DNA of 64,000 nucleotides from CBDBCU01 sp965243185 (GTDB lineage: Bacteria > Chloroflexota > Dehalococcoidia > Lucifugimonadales > UBA3495). A program made the position numbers and the translations under genes. Shown here one piece after another: positions 15,364 through 23,211 of the stretch; the stretch's first letter is position 1; each line of letters begins with the position of its first letter. Location: assembly GCA_965243185.1 (NCBI GenBank), contig OZ251531.1:2294001-2358000 (forward strand). The letters are read 5' to 3'. Under the pieces are notes generated by a model. That model saw nothing but the letters and a program-made list of their open reading frames with translations. It had not been told where the DNA came from and made no database searches.

Positions 15364-18111
15364 CTACCCCTCAAACCCGGCATACCGCTGCCCGGTCACC
15401 GACGGCTCCATCGCCAACTGCCGGCGGATATTGGCCACCAACTCCCCGTCCAACCCCAAGGCGGCAATAACCGCCGCATCCAACCCTTGCCGCGCCGGGC
15501 AGCCATTCAACTGCGGCAGCGGCAACAGCACCGCATCGGCATACTCATCATAAGCCGCCGCCAACCCGGTTACCGCTTCCTGCCCAATGGCGGCAAAATC
15601 CGGCGCCGGCAGTTTCCGCATATCGTCGATGGAAAACTGCGGGTAAGACGGTATCTTGTTGGTGCGGTTGCCCAGCCAAGCAAAAATGCCCATCGACGAG
15701 TTGAGATATACGCAAACCGCCTTTTCGTCGGTAATTTCATCCACGACCGGGGCGGTAAGTTTGCACGGTACCCAAAGGGAACCAAGCCCCCGCTCCTCCA
15801 ACCGGACGGTGAAAGCCCTAACCGTATTCAAGCGGGCCCGGGAGACCAGCATCATCCGTCCCCGATGTTCCCACAGATTATTTGCTCGCTGTTCCTTTCC
15901 CTCTTTGGCGACAATAAAGGTGTCCGGCTTGGCCGCCATACTCTGGGTAACATCCGTCTTGTGGTACCAGAGGGCAAACATTCCCCCGGCCGCCGGCATA
16001 GTAGAGCGGTCAAAGCCGCCCCTTATCCCTTCCCCGGCCGGGCCGATGTTAGAAACTTGCCCCAGCGGTAAAGTCGGGAAAAACTCACTGCGCGTCAGGG
16101 CGACGAAATTTTCGCACAAGTCCGGGGCCAAAAACTGCACCGCGCCCCAATTCCCGGCGGCAACCCGGCCCTCCGGCCATTCCTGCACCGTGCCGTAAGA
16201 CTGCCTAGCTACAGTGCCGGCCGCAATGGCCGCCGCTACGCTATAGGCATCCGCCGGCGTAGCCGGATTTCTTGCCAGATTAACCACCCGGGTCGGCGGC
16301 TTTGCCCCCCCTCCCGCCGGCCAACGCCGGCAAATCAGCAGCATCTCCCCGATAGTAGTATTTTCGGAGAAATAGATACGCCCCGGGTCGTGAGAGGTCA
16401 CGATGGTCTCGATATGGTAATTGCTTGCCAGGTGTTGGCGTATCTCCAAAGTGGAGAAGTTGGTTGCGCCCACTAACGGCAAAACCACGCCGATAACCCC
16501 GGTATCCCGCTTGGTCAGGAAGTCCGACAGATACAGGAAAGCCCCGCCGTTGTGGGATAAGCGCACCGGCTTGTTGGAAAACAACTCCTTTTCCCGGTCT
16601 TTAAGTTTCTTTTCATCCTCCCGGCTGAACTGGTCATGCCGCAGGCTGTCCCGGGTAAAGGGCGGGTTCATCAGCACTACATCCGCCGGCTCCGCCATCG
16701 CTGCCGCCGCATCGCCGTTGACGTGGGTTGCCTTGGACGCCCCGTTAGGCCAAGGCATCAGCATCGGCTTCTGGTCCAGAAATTCCAAAGAACCCAAATG
16801 CGCTACGCCATCCGCATCCAACCCCAACAGGCTGCGCCAGATTTTCATTTTCTGGAATTGGGTAGTCGGCGACAGCAAACCCAAAGTAGCCGCCGCCATG
16901 TGGGTTGCCGTCAAGTTCACATCATAGCCAGCCAGCACCTGCTCAATCAGTGCCGCCGCCAGAGCCGGGTCATCCCGCAAGCGCGGGTTAAGATCCCGGA
17001 TGCGTTCCGCCGCCGCCATCAGCAAAGTTCCCGTGCCGCAAGCCGGGTCCGTAATCCGCAGGCCAGCAACCGCCGCCGGATCCGACCAATCGCACATCGC
17101 CTCGGTAATCGCCAAAGTAGCCAGCAAAGTAGCCGCCGGCGTAGTGGTGTAAAAAGAACCGTCATAGCGGGCCGTATCCAGAACCGTATGGAAAATGCGC
17201 CCCAGCAGGTCATGCCGAAATCCGGCCACATCCCCGGTCGCCGCCAGCGCCGCCCCCGCAGTGTCCCGGACGGCGGCGGTAAAAGCCGGACTCCGCGGAC
17301 AAGACAGCAATGCCGCCCGTCCCGTCTCAAAAATCGGCTTGTAGTCCAACGCCAGAATCAGATTCCAGGCGTCGCCAAAAGCCCCCACCGGGTCATCAGC
17401 ATCAGCGCATTGCTGCGCCATCGCCGGCGGCCAAGGCCCGGCATAGGGCTGGCCGGTGCGGTTATCCACTTCCGGGCGCAGTTCGTTGCGATGGCTGTCT
17501 AGCCGGGAATGAAACATCACGGCGGTAGCCACCACCAGCAAAGCCCGCTTGGCCGGCGCATCCCAAGGATGCGGCGTCGGCCGCTTGTTTTTCGTCTGCC
17601 GCGGCAGGTCAATAGCCCGGGCCAATTCCTGTTTCTGGCTTTCGCTGAGCCGCCGCACCGCCCCGTCCAAACTGCTGGAAAGGGCAGCCGCCACATAGTC
17701 CGGATTGCCCAACTGCGCCGGAGCCAGGCGGACGACCGCCGCCAACCGCTCAATGTTGCCCTCAACCCAATTGGGCGCGCTGCCGCTCCCATCCCGCACC
17801 GTCCAAATCACCCGCGTATCCGGCAGCGACCCCTCCGTAGTCCCGTCGGGATAGCACACCGCCACCGCGCACTGCGCGAACCCTTGCTCCAGCCGGGCAT
17901 CAGCATCCCGAATCGCTTCGGCCCGCTTGCCCGGAGACTGGCCGTGTTCCGCTTCCACCGCAATCAGCGCCGGGCCGATATGCACTTCCACGTCAATGCG
18001 CCGGTTGCCGGGATGAATAACCTCCGGCCGGGCGTCCAAGCCCCAGCCGCGCAGCGCCGCCGCCAGCCGAATGTTCAAGGTGCTTTCCCATTCCCGCGTC
18101 GCCATCGCCAA
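15364..18111 (-). CDS. N6-adenine DNA methyltransferase with N-terminal nuclease-like region (type IIG-like)
   Basis: The product is 915 residues. The centre has the SAM-binding DPACGTG (motif I, about residue 353) and catalytic NPPF (motif IV, about 482), typical of N6-adenine methylases of type I/IIG systems. The first about 100 residues contain NRRIDVEVHIGP followed by AVEAEHGQ (Asp40, Glu53, Glu55), resembling a PD-(D/E)xK strand arrangement with ExE in place of ExK. The C-terminal part after about 700 is specificity-like. No separate restriction or specificity subunit lies beside it; uvrA is directly upstream. It could be a self-contained restriction-modification enzyme or an orphan methylase. 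Cleavage is inference. Confidence 0.8.
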   Translation of the reverse strand: MAMATREWESTLNIRLAAALRGWGLDARPEVIHPGNRRIDVEVHIGPALIAVEAEHGQSPGKRAEAIRDADARLEQGFAQCAVAVCYPDGTTEGSLPDTRVIWTVRDGSGSAPNWVEGNIERLAAVVRLAPAQLGNPDYVAAALSSSLDGAVRRLSESQKQELARAIDLPRQTKNKRPTPHPWDAPAKRALLVVATAVMFHSRLDSHRNELRPEVDNRTGQPYAGPWPPAMAQQCADADDPVGAFGDAWNLILALDYKPIFETGRAALLSCPRSPAFTAAVRDTAGAALAATGDVAGFRHDLLGRIFHTVLDTARYDGSFYTTTPAATLLATLAITEAMCDWSDPAAVAGLRITDPACGTGTLLMAAAERIRDLNPRLRDDPALAAALIEQVLAGYDVNLTATHMAAATLGLLSPTTQFQKMKIWRSLLGLDADGVAHLGSLEFLDQKPMLMPWPNGASKATHVNGDAAAAMAEPADVVLMNPPFTRDSLRHDQFSREDEKKLKDREKELFSNKPVRLSHNGGAFLYLSDFLTKRDTGVIGVVLPLVGATNFSTLEIRQHLASNYHIETIVTSHDPGRIYFSENTTIGEMLLICRRWPAGGGAKPPTRVVNLARNPATPADAYSVAAAIAAGTVARQSYGTVQEWPEGRVAAGNWGAVQFLAPDLCENFVALTRSEFFPTLPLGQVSNIGPAGEGIRGGFDRSTMPAAGGMFALWYHKTDVTQSMAAKPDTFIVAKEGKEQRANNLWEHRGRMMLVSRARLNTVRAFTVRLEERGLGSLWVPCKLTAPVVDEITDEKAVCVYLNSSMGIFAWLGNRTNKIPSYPQFSIDDMRKLPAPDFAAIGQEAVTGLAAAYDEYADAVLLPLPQLNGCPARQGLDAAVIAALGLDGELVANIRRQLAMEPSVTGQRYAGFEG

Positions 18112-18168
18112 ACTCCCTTAAAATGCGCGATAGTTGCAAAACCCGGAATCACCGACCCCCCAATCCCC

Positions 18169-21123
18169 CTACCCATCCCCCGCCGCCACCACCTCCCGCA
18201 CCCCATTAACCGCCACCGCAGCCGGCGCCACCGCCGGCAGCCCCAGCAACGGCCGCAAGTAGCGGCCGGTGTGCGACTCCGGGCGTTGCGCCAACTCCTC
18301 CGGCGTACCGCAGGCAATCAGCTGCCCGCCCCGGTCGCCGGCTCCCGGCCCCAAATCCACAATCCAATCGGCGTTTTTAATCAAATCCAGGTTATGCTCA
18401 ATCAGCGCCACCGTATTGCGGTTGTCCACCAAACGGTGCAGCACCCGCAGCAGCGCGGCGCAATCCTCAAAAGACAAACCCGTCGTCGGTTCATCCATCA
18501 GATACAGCGTCTTGCCGGTCGCCCGCTTCGCCAGTTCCGTCGCCAGCTTAACCCGCTGCGCTTCCCCCCCGGACAGCGTCGTCGCCGGCTGCCCCAAACG
18601 GATATAACCCAAGCCCACATCCCGCAAAGTCTCCAGCTTGGGCCGAATCCGCGGAAAGTTCCAGAAAAACTCCAACGCCTGGTCCACGGTCATATCCAGC
18701 ACATCGGCAATGCTCTGCTCCCGCAGCGTCACCTCCAACGCCTCCCGATTGTAACGCCGCCCCTGGCAGATTTCGCACGGCACCGTCACATCCGGCAGAA
18801 ACTGCATCTCAATCTGGTTATAGCCCTCCCCCTGGCAGGCTTCGCAGCGGCCGCCCTTCACATTAAAGGAAAACCGCCCCGGCTTGTAACCCCGCACCTT
18901 GGCCTCCGGCAAAGACGCGAACAGCTCCCGGATCGGCGTAAAAGCCCCGGTGTAAGTCGCCGGATTGCTCCGCGGCGTCCGCCCAATCGGCGACTGGTCA
19001 ATGTTGACCACCTTGTCAATGTTCTCAATCCCGGTGACTTCCTTATGCGCCCCGGGATAGTCCCGCGCCCGGTTCAGCACCTGCGCCAGTTTCTTGTAAA
19101 GCACATCATAAATCAGCGTGCTTTTCCCCGAACCCGATACCCCGGTTACGCAGGTCAGCGTCCCCAAAGGCAGCGCAACGCTGACCTCCTTCAGGTTATT
19201 CTCCCGCGCCCCGGACACCGTGATAAAGCCCCCATTCCCCGGCCGCCGCTGCTCCGGCAGCGGTATCCGCTTGTCCCCGCTCAAGTACCGCCCGGTCAAA
19301 GAACCGGGATTATCCATCACTTCCCCAATATCCCCGGTCGCCACGATATGCCCGCCATGTTCCCCGGCTCCCGGCCCCAAATCGACGATATGATCCGCCG
19401 CCCGCATCATCGCCTCATCGTGTTCGACGACAATAACCGTGTTGCCCATATCCCGCAGCCGGGTCAGCGTATTGATTAGCCGATGGTCATCGTGGGGATG
19501 CAGCCCCACCGTCGGCTCATCGCACACATACAGCACCCCGGTCAACCCGGAACCGATTTGCGTCGCCAGCCGCACCCGCTGCGCTTCCCCCCCGGACAGC
19601 GTCCGCGCCGTGCGGTTCATCGTCACATAATCCAAGCCGATGCCGTCCAGAAAATGCAGGCGACTCTCAATCTCCTTCAGTATCTGGTTGGCGATGGCTT
19701 TGTTGCGCCGGGACAAGGTTTCGCCGCTATGCGGCCCCGGCGCATCCGGGTCAATCGCCCGCACCCACTCCAGCCCCTGCCCGATATTCATCGCCGTCAC
19801 TTCCATAATCCCCAAACCGCACACCCGGACGCCCAACGCCTCCGGCTTCAGCCGCCGCCCGTCGCAGCCCTGGCACGGCCGCGCCGTCATATACCGCTCA
19901 ATTTCCTGCCGGCTATGCTCCGACTCCGTCTCCCGATACCGCCGCTCCAAGGTAGTTATAATCCCCTCAAACCGCGTTTCCCAGTTATAGACCCGCCCGT
20001 TGTGCGTACGGTGCCGAATGTTGATTTTACGGCTCTTGCTCCCGTAAAGAATCACCTCCAACTGCTCCGCTTCCAAGTCTTTAACCGGCGTCTGCGGCGA
20101 AAACCCGTAAGCCCGCCCCACCGACTCCACCATACTTGAATACCAGCCCGGCATCGTCCCCGACTTGGCCCAAGCCACGATCGCCCCGTCCACCAGCGAC
20201 AGGTTCTTGTTGGGGATAACCAGATTGGGATCCACTTCCAGCTTGAAACCCAGCCCGGTGCATTGCGGACAAGCCCCGTGCGGACTGTTAAAGCTGAAAG
20301 TGCGCGGCTCAATCTCCGGCAGGCTGATGCCGCAGCGGACGCAGGCAAACTGCTCCGAAAAGACCAGTTCCTCCTCTTTCCCGCCGGCTTCCGGCGATTG
20401 CCGCAAGGCTTGCAGCACCCCATCCCCTTCCCGCAGCGCCGTCTCCACCGACTCCGCCACCCGGCTCTGTTCCGTATCCGCCCGCACGATGAGCCGGTCA
20501 ATCACCAGTTCGATGTAATGCCACTTCTGCTTATTTAGGTTCAGGTTGTCCGTTTCCTCCAGCAGCAGCGTCTCCCCGTTCACCCGCGCCCGCACAAACC
20601 CCGCCTTCCGCGCCGCCTCGAACACCTCCTTATGCTCCCCCTTTTTCCGCCGCACCTTGGGCGCCAGCAAAGTTACCCGGCTATCCTCCGGCAGCGCCAG
20701 CAGCGCATCCACAATCTGCTGCACCGTTTGCCGCTCCACCGGCCGATCGCATTTAGGGCAATGCGGCACCCCCACCCGCGCAAACAGCAACCGCAGGTAG
20801 TCATAGATTTCCGTAACCGTGCCAACCGTGGAGCGGGGGTTATGCGATACCCCCTTCTGGTCAATGGAAATCGCCGGCGACAGCCCCTCGATGTAGTCCA
20901 CATCCGGCTTGTCCATCCGCCCCAGAAACTGGCGCGCATACGCCGACAGCGACTCCACATAGCGCCGCTGCCCCTCGGCGTAAATGGTGTCAAAAGCCAG
21001 GGAGCTTTTGCCGGAACCCGATACCCCGGTAATCACCACCAGCTTATCCCGGGGGATGGTCACTTCGACATTTTTAAGGTTATGCTCCCGCGCCCCCTTG
21101 ACATAGATATAATCCTGCGGCAT
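18169..21123 (-). CDS. uvrA: Excinuclease ABC subunit A
   Basis: The product is 984 residues, full length for UvrA. The first Walker A is GVSGSGKSS (residues 33-41), the second GVSGSGKST (about 640). Both ABC signatures are present (TLSGGEAQRVRLATQIGS and TLSGGEAQRVKLATEL). Zinc modules are CVRCG...CPQCTGLG and CEACQGEG...CEICQGRR. It recognises DNA lesions and loads UvrB in nucleotide excision repair. UvrB and UvrC are not in this window. The stop of the biotin-carrier gene upstream is only 4 bp from its ATG, so the two are co-transcribed. Confidence 0.97.
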   Translation of the reverse strand: MPQDYIYVKGAREHNLKNVEVTIPRDKLVVITGVSGSGKSSLAFDTIYAEGQRRYVESLSAYARQFLGRMDKPDVDYIEGLSPAISIDQKGVSHNPRSTVGTVTEIYDYLRLLFARVGVPHCPKCDRPVERQTVQQIVDALLALPEDSRVTLLAPKVRRKKGEHKEVFEAARKAGFVRARVNGETLLLEETDNLNLNKQKWHYIELVIDRLIVRADTEQSRVAESVETALREGDGVLQALRQSPEAGGKEEELVFSEQFACVRCGISLPEIEPRTFSFNSPHGACPQCTGLGFKLEVDPNLVIPNKNLSLVDGAIVAWAKSGTMPGWYSSMVESVGRAYGFSPQTPVKDLEAEQLEVILYGSKSRKINIRHRTHNGRVYNWETRFEGIITTLERRYRETESEHSRQEIERYMTARPCQGCDGRRLKPEALGVRVCGLGIMEVTAMNIGQGLEWVRAIDPDAPGPHSGETLSRRNKAIANQILKEIESRLHFLDGIGLDYVTMNRTARTLSGGEAQRVRLATQIGSGLTGVLYVCDEPTVGLHPHDDHRLINTLTRLRDMGNTVIVVEHDEAMMRAADHIVDLGPGAGEHGGHIVATGDIGEVMDNPGSLTGRYLSGDKRIPLPEQRRPGNGGFITVSGARENNLKEVSVALPLGTLTCVTGVSGSGKSTLIYDVLYKKLAQVLNRARDYPGAHKEVTGIENIDKVVNIDQSPIGRTPRSNPATYTGAFTPIRELFASLPEAKVRGYKPGRFSFNVKGGRCEACQGEGYNQIEMQFLPDVTVPCEICQGRRYNREALEVTLREQSIADVLDMTVDQALEFFWNFPRIRPKLETLRDVGLGYIRLGQPATTLSGGEAQRVKLATELAKRATGKTLYLMDEPTTGLSFEDCAALLRVLHRLVDNRNTVALIEHNLDLIKNADWIVDLGPGAGDRGGQLIACGTPEELAQRPESHTGRYLRPLLGLPAVAPAAVAVNGVREVVAAGDG

Positions 21124-21127
21124 CTAC

Positions 21128-21670
21128 CTACTCCAACTCAATCAGCGCATCATTCGCGCTCACCGAATCCATCGGCTGCACATAAATTTCCTTCACCACC
21201 CCATCCCGGGCCGCCCGGATACTCTGCTCCATTTTCATCGCCTCCACCACGCACACCTCATCCCCGGCCGCCACCCGGTCGCCCGGCCGCACCCGAATCG
21301 CAATAACCCGTCCCGGCATCGGCGACCGCAATACCGCATCCGACAGGTCAAAAGAACCTACCGGCGTCCCCCCCCGCGGAAACGCTGGCGGCAGCGTCCG
21401 ACTCGGCGGCCGACGCCCCCGCCTTGACCGGGCTGGCGTAGCCGGCGGCTCCGGTGCTTCCACCTCCACATAGTAAATCTCCCCGTCCACCCGTGCCTCC
21501 ACCGGCGTACGGCTCAAATCCCCCACTTCCACCGAATACCACTGTTCCCCGACCTTTACCCGGATACTGGTCAAAACCCTGTCGCCCCCGCTCAATCTGG
21601 CAATGCAGTTTAACCCAACCACCCCAACTTTGCCAACCCGATTTGGCAGTAGAGTCAAGGCAATCGCCAT
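21128..21670 (-). CDS. Biotin carboxyl carrier protein-like (biotin/lipoyl attachment domain)
   Basis: The product is up to 180 residues. The C-terminal about 75 residues form the biotinyl domain with VVEAMKMEQ (the Lys of AMKM is the biotinylation site) and a Pro/Arg-rich linker in front. It would carry biotin for an acyl-CoA or pyruvate-type carboxylase, but no carboxylase subunit is nearby. The ATG at 21670 has AGGAAG 4 nt upstream. An internal TTG at 21574, which starts TSIRVKVGEQWYSVEV, fits the usual family N-terminus better, so the start is uncertain. It precedes uvrA in an apparent two-gene unit. Confidence 0.8.
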   Translation of the reverse strand: MAIALTLLPNRVGKVGVVGLNCIARLSGGDRVLTSIRVKVGEQWYSVEVGDLSRTPVEARVDGEIYYVEVEAPEPPATPARSRRGRRPPSRTLPPAFPRGGTPVGSFDLSDAVLRSPMPGRVIAIRVRPGDRVAAGDEVCVVEAMKMEQSIRAARDGVVKEIYVQPMDSVSANDALIELE

Positions 21671-21766
21671 CGCGCTTCCTGAAAACCTGGCATCCCCGCC
21701 CCTTCTGTGGTAAAGTTACCCCGCTACACTGGCGGCTCTTATGCCGCCCCTTTCGGGAGATGAACT

Positions 21767-22663
21767 ATGGCCGAACAGATTGGGTTCGTCGGCTTGGGCA
21801 TTATGGGAAAACCCATGGCCCGCAACTTGATGCAAGCCGGCTACGACCTCACCGTCTACGACATCATCGGCGAACCGGTCGAGGAACTGGCTACCGAGGG
21901 CGCTACCCCCGCTTCCTCCAGCTCCGCCGTCGCCGCTGCCACCGACAAAATCATCACGATGCTCCCCGACTCCGCCGACTCCGAACGCGCCATCCTTGGT
22001 CCCAACGGCGTCCTCGAGGGCGCCAAACCCGGCTCCATCATCATCGATATGAGCTCCATTTCCCCCCTGATGTCCCAGAAAATCGCCTCCGAATGTCAAC
22101 GCCAGGGCGTGGAAATGCTCGACGCCCCGGTCAGCGGCGGCGAACCCGGCGCCATCGCCGGCACCCTCGCCATTATGGTCGGCGGCAAGCAAGAAATCTT
22201 CGACCAGTGCCGCGCCATCCTCGACGTAGTCGGCGGCACCGTCAACCTGACCGGCGACATTGGCGCCGGCAACACCACCAAATTGGCTAACCAGATTATC
22301 GTCGCCCTCAACATTACCGCCCTCAGCGAAGCCCTCGTCCTGGCCCAAAAAGCCGGCGTCGACCCCGAAAAAGTATTTCACGCCATCCGCGGCGGCTTGG
22401 CCGGCAGCGCCGTAATGGAAGCCAAAGCCCCCATGATGCTCGACCGCAACTTTCAAGCCGGTTTCCGCATCCGCCTCCACCAGAAAGACCTGCGGAATGT
22501 CTTGCAAGCCGCCCAGGAACTGAATGTACCCTTGCCGGCCACCGCCCTGGTACAGCAAATCCTCGGCGCGCTGGTCAACGCCGGCGACCAGGAAGCCGAC
22601 CACTCGGCCATCCTCCACTTCGTCGAAAACCTGGCTGATATTGAGGTCAAACGGGGCGGTTAG
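21767..22663 (+). CDS. garR: 2-hydroxy-3-oxopropionate reductase / beta-hydroxyacid dehydrogenase
   Basis: The product is 298 residues, the family's usual length. IGFVGLGIMGKPMARNL is the Rossmann NAD(P)-binding start (residues 5-21). FLDAPVSGG-like MLDAPVSGGEPGA is the substrate-binding loop near 120-132, and GAGNTTKLANQ carries the catalytic Lys near 170. It reduces tartronate semialdehyde or a related 3-hydroxy acid. Sequence is closest to the GarR/GlxR type by eye, though other beta-hydroxyacid dehydrogenases cannot be excluded. Codon use here is strongly C-ending. It is a lone plus-strand gene amid minus-strand genes. Confidence 0.85.
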   Translation: MAEQIGFVGLGIMGKPMARNLMQAGYDLTVYDIIGEPVEELATEGATPASSSSAVAAATDKIITMLPDSADSERAILGPNGVLEGAKPGSIIIDMSSISPLMSQKIASECQRQGVEMLDAPVSGGEPGAIAGTLAIMVGGKQEIFDQCRAILDVVGGTVNLTGDIGAGNTTKLANQIIVALNITALSEALVLAQKAGVDPEKVFHAIRGGLAGSAVMEAKAPMMLDRNFQAGFRIRLHQKDLRNVLQAAQELNVPLPATALVQQILGALVNAGDQEADHSAILHFVENLADIEVKRGG

Positions 22664-22673
22664 CGGTCAGCGA

Positions 22674-23141
22674 TTAGCAATCGGCTACTTCCACCACCGC
22701 CTCGACAATCACCGCAATGTTCCCCGGCAGAGCCGCCATCCCCGGCGCGGAACGGGCATGGCGGCCGGCATCCCCGAACAGCGCAACAAACAAGTCGGAA
22801 GCCCCGTCCACCACTTGCGCCTGCCCGTAAAAATCCGGCGCGCTGTTGACGAACCCGACCACTTTCAGGATGCGGCCTACCTGATCCAAATCGCCCAACT
22901 CCGCCTGCATCCGCGCCAGCAAATTCAGGGCGCACCACCGGGCGGCGATGTAACCCTGTTCAATAGTCAAATCCGCCCCCACCTTGCCGGCAATCCGCTC
23001 GCCGCCGGCAGTGCGCGAACCCACCCCGGCCAGCCACAGCAAATTGCCGCTGCGAACCGCCGGCAGATAATTCCCCGCCGGCTCCGGCGCCGCCGGTAGT
23101 TCGTAACCCAATTCAACCAGCCGCTCCAAAATAGCTGACAT
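22674..23141 (-). CDS. RidA/YjgF-family protein
   Basis: The product is 155 residues from the ATG at 23141 (GGGAGG 7 nt upstream). A longer frame to 23264 overlaps the next gene and lacks conservation. GNLLWLAGVGSRTAGG, TIEQGYIAARWCALNLLARMQ and ALFGDAGRHARSAPGMAALP place it in the larger bacterial Rid subgroup (TIGR/COG0251-like). In this subgroup the catalytic Arg of RidA lies in SR/RSAPG. Likely an imine/enamine deaminase-type or related role. It converges on the GarR-like gene with a 10-bp gap. Confidence 0.8.
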   Translation of the reverse strand: MSAILERLVELGYELPAAPEPAGNYLPAVRSGNLLWLAGVGSRTAGGERIAGKVGADLTIEQGYIAARWCALNLLARMQAELGDLDQVGRILKVVGFVNSAPDFYGQAQVVDGASDLFVALFGDAGRHARSAPGMAALPGNIAVIVEAVVEVADC

Positions 23142-23211
23142 CAAAAAACCTCCCGAGAATGAAAGACTTTCCACCCTGACCGGCAACCGGAAACACCGCC
23201 CTCCCCCACCT

